A DNA stretch of 25,561 bases from Bacteroidales bacterium (GCA_004556745.1 SFFY01000032.1:1-25561); one strand, 5' to 3'; positions 1 through 6,925 are shown, numbered from the stretch's first letter. The notes: generated from the letters alone by a model not told the origin. Numbers and translations: made by a program.

Positions 1-15
1 CTAAGCCCGATCTGT

Positions 16-191
16 TTTTCCCTTTCTGCTTGACATTTTTCACTATCTGCGCAGAAAAAGCTTGTTACAAACTTTGTAACATGTATTACAAACTTTGTAA
101 TATGTGTTACAAAGTTTCTAACATGCGTTACAAAGTTTGTAACAAAAACTTTCTTATAGGAAAGGAAAAAATATCAGGCAGAAAGAGAAAA
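16..191. repeat. Terminal repeat element, left copy (21-bp-period palindrome array)
   Basis: Four 17-bp units, each close to GTTACAAANTTTGTAAC, lie at 64-80, 85-101, 106-122 and 127-143. They are separated by 4-bp spacers (ATGT, ATGT, ATGC), so the period is exactly 21 bp, two helical turns. Each unit is a palindrome around one central base; unit 2 is flanked by A and T instead of G and C, and unit 3 has one arm mismatch. Outside the array are imperfect inverted arms: CTTTCTGCTTGACATTTTT near 22-40 and its approximate reverse complement near 167-185. A second copy closes the right end of the window. The role is unknown; it could be a mobile or repeated intergenic element or an operator array. 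Confidence 0.8.
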
Positions 192-242
192 CTTGCTGCC
201 TGAAAAGAAAAATTAGCACGGACTTATTGTGGACGCGACACA

Positions 243-276
243 GCCCCAAACCTTTCATCGCTGAAAGGTTTGGGGC
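243..276. repeat. Perfect 15-bp-stem hairpin
   Basis: GCCCCAAACCTTTCA (243-257) and its exact reverse complement (262-276) flank the 4-base loop TCGC. No run of T follows on either strand, so it is not a textbook intrinsic terminator. The 12-mer CGCTGAAAGGTT of the right arm (259-270) recurs at 325-336 and is followed by a partial third copy at 337-345, so the left arm has alternative partners. Confidence 0.6.
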
Positions 277-375
277 ACAAACCGTTCAGCCATATCTCTC
301 TAATATATAGCGGAATAAGTGTAACGCTGAAAGGTTGAAAGGTTTTTCGGGGTAAAAAAAAGCGTATAAGGGAGC

Positions 376-401
376 GTTCCGGCAATGCTATTTGCCGGAA
401 C
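376..401 (-). terminator. Hairpin downstream of the RidA-like gene
   Basis: A 10-bp perfect stem (GTTCCGGCAA, 376-385, with 392-401) has a 6-base loop and lies 33 bases past the stop codon of the RidA-like gene. On the - strand it is followed, about 15 bases later, by eight T residues (360-353). The gap between stem and T run makes it a weak terminator call. Confidence 0.4.
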
Positions 402-433
402 AAAAGAAGAGGAAACTAAGAAAAGGGAATGCC

Positions 434-1510
434 TTAACGGCGGACGGCGATGCCTTCGATTTCAACCAGCCACTCGGGACGGCACACGCGGGCGAGGGTC
501 ATGAGACAGGGCACGCTGGGAAGAAGTTTTGCCAGGCAGGCCTTGACGGCGGGATAGTCGGCAAGGTCACGCAGATAGCACACCATGTATTGCATGTCAG
601 CAAGCGAGGCACCGCCGTCGCGCAGCAGCGCATCGATGTTCTCCAGCAGCCACTCCGTTTGGCGCACGGCATCGCCGCGATAAAGGCATTGGCCGTAACG
701 GTCAATGCTGGCGGTGCCTGAAATCAGCAAGTGACGGCCAAGGGGAAGGTCGAGCGCGGTGCCGCGCTCGAATGCCACGCCGTATTCATGCGTGTGGTTC
801 AGATAGTCGAGGGCCTGCAAATATTTTACGCCCGTTTCAGGAACGCCCGAAACGGAAAAGAAATCTGCCGCAACGGCGGCGGAGGTATCGAAGCTCGCCC
901 CCCCGATGCCCGTTGAGGCAATGAAATGCGTGTCCTTAGTAAGTCCTATTTCGCTGAAATACTCGTTGCGGCTCTTCACAACGGCTGCATATTCGCGGTC
1001 TACGTCGCGCACGAAGATCCAAGTGCGGTGGCAATGGTCTGCCACGTTCAGGCCGTACGTGTCCAGCCATGCCTGATGCTGCAAAAAGGCGGAGCGCATC
1101 TGTGCATCAGGTGTAGTGTCCTCTCCCACCCCGCCGGCGAAGCGCACGCTCTGGAAATAAAAGGCAAGTGCACCGAGACGGGCCACCAACCGGTCGGGCG
1201 TGCCGCTCTTCTGCAAATCATCGTCGCCTATCCACCATTGCTGTAAAGCCACCTTGCACCCTGAAAGCGGCGGCTGCTCCACGTAGGACACAAACCCGGC
1301 GTTCAGCACTTCGCGCGTGAGTTTATGGTTTTCTACTTCGGGCTGGCAGTTGGCGGCATCGCTCAGATAGACGCGCGTCATCAGCAGATGGCGGGACGAG
1401 AGGCTGTTTTCAGACATAAATCGCACCGTCTGCGCCTCGATTTCTGCCAGTTGTGCTTGCAAGGAACCGCCGCCTTGCGGTTCGAAAAGGGGAAAATATT
1501 CTTGGATCAT
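434..1510 (-). CDS. RidA/YjgF-UK114-like protein, two-domain
   Basis: This 358-residue protein is about three times the length of a single RidA domain. The last ~150 residues resemble a YjgF/RidA/UK114 domain, ending in RVCRPEWLVEIEGIAV (341-356), the position of the conserved Arg and the LVEIE strand of the family. The first half has a similar but more divergent layout, so the protein may be a tandem, as in FkbO/Hyg5-type chorismatases, which share this architecture. Single-domain RidA hydrolyses enamine/imine intermediates from PLP enzymes; whether this longer form does so cannot be told from sequence. The ATG at 1510 lies about 30 bases below a -7 box on the same strand (1548-1555). The gene is divergent from the sigma factor. 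The family is likely; the reaction is unknown. Confidence 0.8.
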   Translation of the reverse strand: MIQEYFPLFEPQGGGSLQAQLAEIEAQTVRFMSENSLSSRHLLMTRVYLSDAANCQPEVENHKLTREVLNAGFVSYVEQPPLSGCKVALQQWWIGDDDLQKSGTPDRLVARLGALAFYFQSVRFAGGVGEDTTPDAQMRSAFLQHQAWLDTYGLNVADHCHRTWIFVRDVDREYAAVVKSRNEYFSEIGLTKDTHFIASTGIGGASFDTSAAVAADFFSVSGVPETGVKYLQALDYLNHTHEYGVAFERGTALDLPLGRHLLISGTASIDRYGQCLYRGDAVRQTEWLLENIDALLRDGGASLADMQYMVCYLRDLADYPAVKACLAKLLPSVPCLMTLARVCRPEWLVEIEGIAVRR

Positions 1511-1547
1511 ATTGTGCTTAGAAGGAGGAAAACTAAGTTTCTGCGCA

Positions 1548-1555
1548 CAAAATTA
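1548..1555 (-). promoter_or_regulatory. -7 promoter box for the RidA-like gene
   Basis: Read on the - strand the sequence is TAATTTTG, matching the Bacteroidetes -7 consensus TAnnTTTG. It predicts a start near 1541 and a leader of about 30 bases. No TTG is evident at the -33 position. Confidence 0.5.
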
Positions 1556-1575
1556 GTGATTTTTGAGGAAAAGGC

Positions 1576-1606
1576 TTGTTTATTCCGTAACAACTTTTTA
1601 CCTTTG
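1576..1606 (+). promoter_or_regulatory. Promoter of the sigma factor gene
   Basis: TTG (1576-1578), 20 bases, then TACCTTTG (1599-1606) fits the Bacteroidetes TTTG/TAnnTTTG pattern. The predicted start is about 1612, giving a leader of roughly 80 bases. It lies back-to-back with the promoter of the RidA-like gene. Confidence 0.6.
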
Positions 1607-1695
1607 CCGCAGTAACCAACAAAATCCATAAGCCTATCGACACACTTTACTTCTTAAATTGAATTACATAGAATTAAAGAAGAAAGGTTTGCGTC

Positions 1696-2286
1696 ATGAA
1701 TGATTACACCTTATTGACCGACGACCAGTTGGTCAGTCTTTATGTTTCAGGGCAAGACAATGCCTTCGATGTTTTGTTGGAACGTTATAAGAATAGGCTT
1801 TACAACTACATCCTTTACATAGTCCACAAGGAGGACACGGCAGACGACCTGTTTCAGGAGACATTTGTCAAGGCAATTGTCACCTTGCGCAATGGCAACT
1901 ATCGCGCCGACGGCAAATTTTACGCCTGGCTTACGCGCATTGCCCACAACCTGCTCATCGACCACTTCCGCGACGGGCAAGCAGAGAACTTTATGACGGA
2001 CGAAATGGCTGGAATGAGCATTTTTGACTCCATTCAGGTATCAGACGCCTGCAAGGAAAGCGAAATCGTGAGCGAGCAAACGCTTGAAGACGTGCGCCGC
2101 CTGATTGAGCATCTGCCGGAGTCGCAGAAAGAGGTCGTGAAAATGCGCTACTATCAAGACCTCAGCTTTAAGGAAATAGCCGACCTCAAAGGCATCAGCA
2201 TCAACACCGCCCTCGGCCGCATGCACTACGCAATCAACAATATGCGCAAAATGGCTAAGGAGCACGGACTGTTTAGCCACGAATAA
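1696..2286 (+). CDS. RNA polymerase sigma-70 family (ECF-type) factor
   Basis: This 196-residue protein has the two-domain layout of ECF sigma factors. Region 2 spans about residues 25-92, including DLFQETFVKA (51-60) and the FYAWLTRIAHNLLIDHFR helix (75-92). An acidic, variable linker follows. Region 4 spans about 125-185, with LPESQKEVVKMRYYQDLSFKEIA and a helix-turn-helix near 157-180. It would direct core polymerase to a set of promoters. No anti-sigma factor or FecR-like gene is adjacent, so membrane-coupled control is not indicated; the unit appears to be single-gene with its own promoter and terminator. The ATG at 1696 starts directly into conserved sequence. Which regulon it controls is unknown. 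Confidence 0.93.
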   Translation: MNDYTLLTDDQLVSLYVSGQDNAFDVLLERYKNRLYNYILYIVHKEDTADDLFQETFVKAIVTLRNGNYRADGKFYAWLTRIAHNLLIDHFRDGQAENFMTDEMAGMSIFDSIQVSDACKESEIVSEQTLEDVRRLIEHLPESQKEVVKMRYYQDLSFKEIADLKGISINTALGRMHYAINNMRKMAKEHGLFSHE

Positions 2287-2325
2287 GCAGCAGCAACATA
2301 TATTTAGCTATTTGAAGCAAACAAC

Positions 2326-2359
2326 AAACGGCGCGGGCAACAAAATGCCCGCGCCGTTT
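2326..2359. terminator. Bidirectional terminator between sigma factor and pta
   Basis: A perfect 14-bp stem (2326-2339 with 2346-2359) encloses a 6-base loop. It is GC-rich in the middle with AAA/TTT at the base, and lies between two convergent stop codons (2286 and 2381). The A/T ends give a short U run in either direction, as expected for a shared terminator. Confidence 0.85.
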
Positions 2360-2380
2360 GCGTCAGTATCTTACAAAGAA

Positions 2381-3403
2381 TTACTTGTTTTCCAACTCCT
2401 TGGCGGCAATGGCCTGATTGGCAGTAATGGCAATCATCTTATAGACATCGTCGACGGAGCAGCCGCGCGAAAGGTCGTTGACGGGGCGGGCAATGCCTTG
2501 GAGGATAGGACCAACTGCCGTGGCGTGGCCAAGACGCTGCACGAGTTTGTAGCCGATGTTGCCCACTTCGAGGTTAGGCACGACGAGCACGTTTGCCTTA
2601 CCGGCAATGGGGCTGCCCGGGGCTTTGGAAGCACCGACGGAGGGCACAAGTGCGGCATCGGCCTGCAGTTCGCCGTCGATGCAAAGCTCGGGATCCATTT
2701 CGTGGGCAATATTCAAGGCCTCAACCACCTTGTCCACCACTTCGTGCTTGGCACTGCCCTTGGTGGAGAAGCTAAGCATGGCCACGCGGGGCTCGTCGAT
2801 ACCGGCAACGGCCTTGGCAGTGCGGGCGGTGCAGATGGCAATCTGTGCGAGTTGATTGGCATCGGGCATGGGCGTTACTGCCACGTCGCCCATCACGAGC
2901 ACGCCGTTCTGGCCGCACTCGGGGGCGTGGGTGAGCAACAGCATGGCACCGCTCACGCAGGTGATGCCCGGAGAGGTCTTGATGATTTGCAGGGCGGGAC
3001 GGAGCACGTCGCCCGTCGTGTTGCGTGCGCCGGCAAGCTGGCCGTCGGCATCGCCGCTCTTGATGATGAGGCAGCCGAGATAAAGCGGATTCTTCACCAG
3101 TTCGCGCGCCTCTTCAATGGTCATGCCCTTCTTCTTGCGCAGTTCGCAAAGCAGCTGGGCGTATGCCTCTTGCTTCGGGTGGTTTTCGGGGTCGATAATC
3201 TGTGCCTTGCCGATATTTCCCAGTCCGAACTTCTGCGCCATAGCGGCGATTTCCACGGGATTGCCGAGCAGGATAAGGTCTGCCACCTCATCGGTGAGGA
3301 TTTGGTTGGCAGCTTTGAGGGTACGCTCTTCCGTTCCCTCGGGAAGCACGATGCGCTGGCGGTTTGCCTTGGCACGTGTGATGAGTTGTTCTACGAGTTC
3401 CAT
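2381..3403 (-). CDS. pta: Phosphate acetyltransferase
   Basis: This cytoplasmic enzyme interconverts acetyl-CoA plus phosphate with acetyl phosphate plus CoA, normally paired with acetate kinase in acetate formation. The 340-residue protein is a short, single-domain Pta (PTA_PTB family) without the N-terminal regulatory domain of the E. coli enzyme. Visible family blocks are SGDADGQLAGARNTTGDVLRP (116-136), SFSTKGSA (211-218), DGELQADAA (243-251) and AVGPILQG (296-303). It starts 24 bases after the pyrH stop and is the last gene before the bidirectional terminator. No acetate kinase gene is in the window. Confidence 0.95.
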   Translation of the reverse strand: MELVEQLITRAKANRQRIVLPEGTEERTLKAANQILTDEVADLILLGNPVEIAAMAQKFGLGNIGKAQIIDPENHPKQEAYAQLLCELRKKKGMTIEEARELVKNPLYLGCLIIKSGDADGQLAGARNTTGDVLRPALQIIKTSPGITCVSGAMLLLTHAPECGQNGVLVMGDVAVTPMPDANQLAQIAICTARTAKAVAGIDEPRVAMLSFSTKGSAKHEVVDKVVEALNIAHEMDPELCIDGELQADAALVPSVGASKAPGSPIAGKANVLVVPNLEVGNIGYKLVQRLGHATAVGPILQGIARPVNDLSRGCSVDDVYKMIAITANQAIAAKELENK

Positions 3404-3427
3404 AGTTATAATGAGATAATAATAATA

Positions 3428-4138
3428 TTATGCGTGTACGTATGTGCCGATGTTCTCGCCGTCGAGCACTTTCTTGAGATTGCCGTAAACGTCCATATTG
3501 AAGACGTAAATAGGCAGGCCGTTCTCTTTGCACATGGCCGTTGCCGTGATGTCCATCACCTTCAAGCCCCGGCTGAGCACCTCGTCGTAGGTGATTTCGT
3601 CAAACTTGGTAGCCGTGGGGTCTTTCTCGGGGTCGGCGGTATAGACGCCGTCCACGCGCGTGCCTTTGAGCATCACGTCGGCCTCTATTTCAATGCCGCG
3701 CAGAGACGAACCCGTGTCGGTGGTGAAATAGGGACTGCCGGTGCCGCAGCTGATAATGGCCACCTCGCCGCGCTCCATGGCCTCGATGGCTTTCCATTTG
3801 GAATAGAACTCGCCGATCGGCTCCATGCGAATGGCCGTCAGCACGCGGCTCTTCACGCCCTGCGCACCGAGGGCGCTGCTAAGGGCGAGGGAGTTGATCA
3901 CCGTGGCGCACATACCCATTTGGTCGCCCTTCACGCGGTCGAAGCCTTTGCCTGCGCCGCTCAATCCGCGAAAGATATTGCCGCCACCGATCACAATGCC
4001 TATCTGCACGCCAGTGGAAAGCGCGTCCTTGATTTGCTCAGCGTATTGGTTGAGCCTTTGCACGTCGATGCCGTGCCCTTGTGCTCCAGAGAGGCTTTCG
4101 CCGCTTAGTTTCAGGAGTATTCTTTTGAATTTTGGCAT
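3428..4138 (-). CDS. pyrH: UMP kinase
   Basis: UMP kinase phosphorylates UMP to UDP with ATP, the entry step to UTP and CTP. The 236-residue protein belongs to the amino-acid-kinase fold, not the NMP-kinase fold. It shows KLSGES (10-15), GGGNIFRG (51-58) for phosphate binding, CGTGSPYFTTDT (131-142) for the UMP site and KGTRVDGVYTADP (158-170) for the nucleotide site, all standard for PyrH. The start codon lies 26 bases below a clear -7 box. pta follows after a 24-base gap, so the two are probably co-transcribed. Confidence 0.97.
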   Translation of the reverse strand: MPKFKRILLKLSGESLSGAQGHGIDVQRLNQYAEQIKDALSTGVQIGIVIGGGNIFRGLSGAGKGFDRVKGDQMGMCATVINSLALSSALGAQGVKSRVLTAIRMEPIGEFYSKWKAIEAMERGEVAIISCGTGSPYFTTDTGSSLRGIEIEADVMLKGTRVDGVYTADPEKDPTATKFDEITYDEVLSRGLKVMDITATAMCKENGLPIYVFNMDVYGNLKKVLDGENIGTYVHA

Positions 4139-4163
4139 GATTTGAAAATATTGATTTACATTG

Positions 4164-4171
4164 CAAAGTTA
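4164..4171 (-). promoter_or_regulatory. -7 promoter box for pyrH-pta
   Basis: On the - strand this reads TAACTTTG, a perfect fit to TAnnTTTG, in the 60-base gap between the biotin-ligase stop and the pyrH start. It suggests pyrH-pta is transcribed separately from the upstream genes. A -33 TTG is not obvious. Confidence 0.5.
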
Positions 4172-4198
4172 CGATTTCTTACTGTGGGACGCACACTA

Positions 4199-5290
4199 TC
4201 ACGGCAGATAACTTACTTCCTTAAATAAATATTGCCGCAAATTGCCGTCACGGTCGTGCAAATGAAGCGTGCCATCGGGCGCGACTGTTACTATTTCTGC
4301 CAGGAATTTACCCTGTGCGTCGGCATACCAATACCTGCCATCGCGGCGATACATTCTGCCGTTATATTCTTCAAGCACCTGATCGCCCTGATTGTTTTGA
4401 AGCAGGCCGTAGTAATGCTCAAAGCGTTGCAGGAGGTAGCGCAGCACGGCGGCGCGGTCGGTCTCCTTGCCACGCACCTTATAAAAGGACACGGGGTTGG
4501 GCGCATCGCCCTCAAACGACTGTTGATTGATGTTCAGGCCGATACCGATGATGCTACGGCTGATTGCACGCCCGCAAAGCGTGTGCTCGAGCAACATGCC
4601 GCATACCTTATTATCATTTATATATATATCGTTCGGCCACTTGACGCAGACCGCGCATTTGCAATATTTCTGCACCGTATCCGCCACCGCCAAAGCCGTG
4701 CCCGCCGAGAGCAGGAACTGCTTGTCGGGGGTGAGGAACGAGGGGTGCAGGCCGATGCCGAGCAAAAGGTTTGCCTGCACCGCACTTTCCCACACCGTGC
4801 CCTTTTGTCCGTGGCCCGCCGTCTGATAGTCGGCCGTGACAAGCGCAAACTCGGCGTTTTGTTCTTCATCACCCTCTTCTTTGAGAAAAGCCATCGTGGA
4901 ATCAAGCAGCGCAAAATGCCGGTGCTGCCAGCGCGGCGAGGGCAGGCGAAAGCCATAAAGCAGTTTCTGCGGCAGCGACTTTACGGTTTCCCCGTAAGCG
5001 TGGCGGGCAAGTTGCCCTATCAAATCGTCGTTTACATCGCTATCGAAATACACATCGTTCCAATGCTGCTTGTTCCAATGCCAGGCTGGGCGGATGCCGT
5101 CGTAGTGCTCGCGCAGTTCGGCGGCATATTCCGGCTCACATTTCATACAAACAAGTTCCGTGCGTTCAAGGCTGAGCGCGGCAAATATCTTGCCGGCAAT
5201 CCTATACACGAGGTAATCGGGGCCAAACGGTTCGTCCTCCGTCACATCGGTGAAGCCCAGCAGGAGGGCGCGCATGGTTTCTATATTCAT
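4199..5290 (-). CDS. YjbR/MmcQ-like domain fused to biotin-protein ligase
   Basis: The 363-residue protein has two parts. Residues 1-~108 look like a YjbR/MmcQ domain (CyaY-like fold): LVCMKCEPEYAAELREHY (46-63) and HWNKQHWNDVYFD (71-83) match its core. Residues ~122-363 are a BirA/LplA-type biotin ligase, with the ATP/biotin loop TAGHGQKGTVWES (157-169), KWPND (217-221), NKVCGMLLE and GIGLNIN (249-255). The ligase attaches biotin to the carrier protein of biotin-dependent carboxylases. The usual N-terminal winged helix of bifunctional BirA is absent, and the YjbR domain occupies its place. The start overlaps the yraN stop by an ATGA, so translation is probably coupled. The ligase call is firm; the role of the N-terminal domain is unknown. 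Confidence 0.92.
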   Translation of the reverse strand: MNIETMRALLLGFTDVTEDEPFGPDYLVYRIAGKIFAALSLERTELVCMKCEPEYAAELREHYDGIRPAWHWNKQHWNDVYFDSDVNDDLIGQLARHAYGETVKSLPQKLLYGFRLPSPRWQHRHFALLDSTMAFLKEEGDEEQNAEFALVTADYQTAGHGQKGTVWESAVQANLLLGIGLHPSFLTPDKQFLLSAGTALAVADTVQKYCKCAVCVKWPNDIYINDNKVCGMLLEHTLCGRAISRSIIGIGLNINQQSFEGDAPNPVSFYKVRGKETDRAAVLRYLLQRFEHYYGLLQNNQGDQVLEEYNGRMYRRDGRYWYADAQGKFLAEIVTVAPDGTLHLHDRDGNLRQYLFKEVSYLP

Positions 5291-5697
5291 ATCAAACGAG
5301 AAAAATCTTTATATTGCGGGCGGCGGTTGTAGCGCACGGTTTCCGGGGAGTAGGCATCGCGCAGGTGGGTAATCTTGAAAGGCGGCTGGGTGCCTACTAC
5401 CGTTATGATGTCAAAGCGGTAAGGCGCATCAAGCCTGTTTTCCGAAAGATATGCCAGCGCAGCTTTCACAAGGTGCTCCTGCTTGCGCATATCCACGGCA
5501 AATTCAGCCGGCGCGAACTGCTCGTTGCGCCGCGTCTTGACCTCCACGAAGACAATTTCGCCAAACCATTCGGCAATGATGTCCACTTCGAGATGCCCGC
5601 TGTGCCAGTTGCGCTCCAAGATGCGGTAGTTGCCCTTGGAGAGATAGGTGCAAGCCTCCCGCTCGCCGAGTATGCCGAACTCATTGTGCTGTGCCAT
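5287..5697 (-). CDS. YraN family (UPF0102) putative endonuclease
   Basis: This 136-residue protein has the normal UPF0102 length. It carries the PD-(D/E)XK-like signature: GHLEVDIIA (34-42, with D39) followed by FVEVKTR (50-56, with E52 and K54), plus the N-terminal GEREACTYL helix (11-19) and RFDIITV near the end. The family is fold-related to nucleases and Holliday-junction resolvases, but its substrate is not established. The start is 6 bases below the tadA stop, and the stop overlaps the next start by ATGA, so it is embedded in a tight operon. Confidence 0.92.
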   Translation of the reverse strand: MAQHNEFGILGEREACTYLSKGNYRILERNWHSGHLEVDIIAEWFGEIVFVEVKTRRNEQFAPAEFAVDMRKQEHLVKAALAYLSENRLDAPYRFDIITVVGTQPPFKITHLRDAYSPETVRYNRRPQYKDFSRLI

Positions 5698-5703
5698 GAC
5701 GCG

Positions 5704-6135
5704 CTATCTCTTTTTCTTGAAAAAATCTTTCATCAACGCGGCGCACTCTTCTTCCATCACGCCTGCCGTAACCTCGGTCTTAGGGTGCAGGGCATCGGGG
5801 GCGTAGACGCTGAACCCACGCTTGGGGTCGGACGCGCCATAAACCAGCCTGCCAAGCTGCGCCCAGCCGAGCGCGCCGGCGCACATGGTGCAAGGCTCCA
5901 CGGTGACATAGAGCGTGCATTCGTTGAGGTATTTGCCGCCCAAATGGTTGGCGGCGGCGGTTACAGCCTGCATTTCTGCATGTGCCGTGACATCGGTGAG
6001 GGTTTCCACAAGGTTGTGCGCACGGGCAATGATGCGGTCTTTGCAGACCACCACCGCGCCCACAGGCACTTCGTCGCGGCCAAACGCCGCCTTAGCCTCA
6101 TCGAGGGCTTTCTTCATGAAATATTCGTCGGGCAT
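5704..6135 (-). CDS. tadA: tRNA-specific adenosine deaminase
   Basis: TadA converts A34 to inosine in the wobble position of tRNA-Arg(ACG), letting one tRNA read several codons. The 143-residue protein has the zinc-deaminase motif HAE (52-54; E54 the proton shuttle) and PCTMC (81-85; both Cys are zinc ligands), with the expected N-terminal helix and VPVGAVVV strand (23-30). YraN follows by 6 bases. The start is preceded by a 67-base gap that contains a 9-bp-period TCCGGR repeat. Confidence 0.95.
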   Translation of the reverse strand: MPDEYFMKKALDEAKAAFGRDEVPVGAVVVCKDRIIARAHNLVETLTDVTAHAEMQAVTAAANHLGGKYLNECTLYVTVEPCTMCAGALGWAQLGRLVYGASDPKRGFSVYAPDALHPKTEVTAGVMEEECAALMKDFFKKKR

Positions 6136-6150
6136 GGGGAATTAAGTTTT

Positions 6151-6202
6151 TCCGGAAGTTCCGGAATATCCGGATAATCCGGATTAATCCGGGATATCCG
6201 GG
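6151..6202. repeat. Tandem TCCGGR repeat, 9-bp period
   Basis: TCCGGA or TCCGGG begins at 6151, 6160, 6169, 6178, 6188 and 6197, so the period is 9 bp with one 10-bp step. The array fills nearly all the gap between the stop of the four-helix-bundle gene (6203) and the tadA start (6135). Each core is self-complementary (TCCGGA), so many alternative small hairpins can form in the mRNA. Confidence 0.8.
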
Positions 6203-6904
6203 CTAATGATTTCTAAGGGCATCGAGCTCGCGGCGAAGGCTGGCAAGCTCGGCTTTGAGTTGGGCGTTTTCTGCTTCGAGGCGGGCGATGATTTGCTTTT
6301 GCGTGCCGCGCATATCGAGGCGGGCTGCAGTCATGCGCTCTTTAATGCCTCCCTCCGTCACAAACTCCTTGTCGCGCTTCTGAATAAAGGTGGTCATCGC
6401 CCTGTCTACCATGTGGCACAGACAAATGGCTATGTTGCAAATCTCTTCGTCCGTCCAGCGAAGATAAAACGGGCGATAGTCCTTGTCGTCGCTATATTGC
6501 TTGCAAAAAGCACGCATCTTATTGAACCGCTCTTTGGCAGCGTCATCAGAACTGGCAGCCCATTCGGGGAGTCCATGCTCTTTCAGGTAATCCTGATAAT
6601 CTTCGAGCAATTCGCGGTTGGAGCCTTGGGCAATGCCAAGCAACTTTATCTCTACTTCAAAACTGGTCTGTCCGTCCGTAAGGCCTTCGGCTATGTTCTG
6701 CTTCACGGAACGCGCCGACTGCACCATCTGGTCTACGGTGCGGTCGCCATATTTCGGCAGAAAACGCTTGCAAAACACTTTCGTAAGTTGCACAAGCACA
6801 TCGCTCTTGCGGTAGAAATACAATTCCTGATAGTGCGTGGGCGTTCTAAGCACACTCGGCGTGCCATCGTCGTAGCGGCGTAAATTTTCGGACGTTGCAG
6901 ACAT
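6203..6904 (-). CDS. Four helix bundle protein with coiled-coil suffix
   Basis: This 233-residue protein resembles the S23-type 'four helix bundle' family (also found as 23S rRNA intervening-sequence proteins and Avd-like factors): residues ~25-115 include QLTKVFCKRFLPKYGDRTVDQMVQSARS and KQNIAEG. The middle contains FYLRWTDEEICNIAICLCHMVDRAM (145-169). The end (~200-231) is a charged leucine heptad stretch typical of a coiled coil. The combination matches what is called a four helix bundle suffix-domain protein in Bacteroidetes. Its function is unknown; the fold suggests binding to nucleic acid or to another protein as an oligomer. It starts 21 bases below the tex stop, so it is likely co-expressed with tex. 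Confidence 0.8.
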   Translation of the reverse strand: MSATSENLRRYDDGTPSVLRTPTHYQELYFYRKSDVLVQLTKVFCKRFLPKYGDRTVDQMVQSARSVKQNIAEGLTDGQTSFEVEIKLLGIAQGSNRELLEDYQDYLKEHGLPEWAASSDDAAKERFNKMRAFCKQYSDDKDYRPFYLRWTDEEICNIAICLCHMVDRAMTTFIQKRDKEFVTEGGIKERMTAARLDMRGTQKQIIARLEAENAQLKAELASLRRELDALRNH

Positions 6905-6925
6905 ATTTTTTATTGTATAAAAAAT

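Larger units (their letters stand above)
1..433. other. Gene-free left end, repeat-rich
   Basis: No credible coding region lies here; an open frame starting at 392 on the + strand is antisense to the RidA-like gene. The stretch holds a four-unit array of 17-bp quasi-palindromes (64-143) with inverted flanking arms, a perfect 15-bp-stem hairpin (243-276), partial copies of that hairpin's right arm (325-345), an A8 run (353-360) and a 10-bp hairpin (376-401) just past the stop codon of the RidA-like gene. The base composition is much more AT-rich than the neighbouring genes. Confidence 0.8.

Noticed and set aside
64..143. Possible CRISPR array
   Set aside because: The repeat units are 17 bp and spacers only 4 bp and nearly constant; CRISPR spacers are 25-40 bp and variable.
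2312..4108. Long open frame on the + strand (598 codons)
   Set aside because: It is antisense to pyrH and pta, whose motifs are complete; GC-rich genes leave open frames on the other strand.
4232..5332. Long + strand frame opposite the biotin-ligase fusion
   Set aside because: Antisense shadow, with no motif; the - strand protein carries every ligase block.
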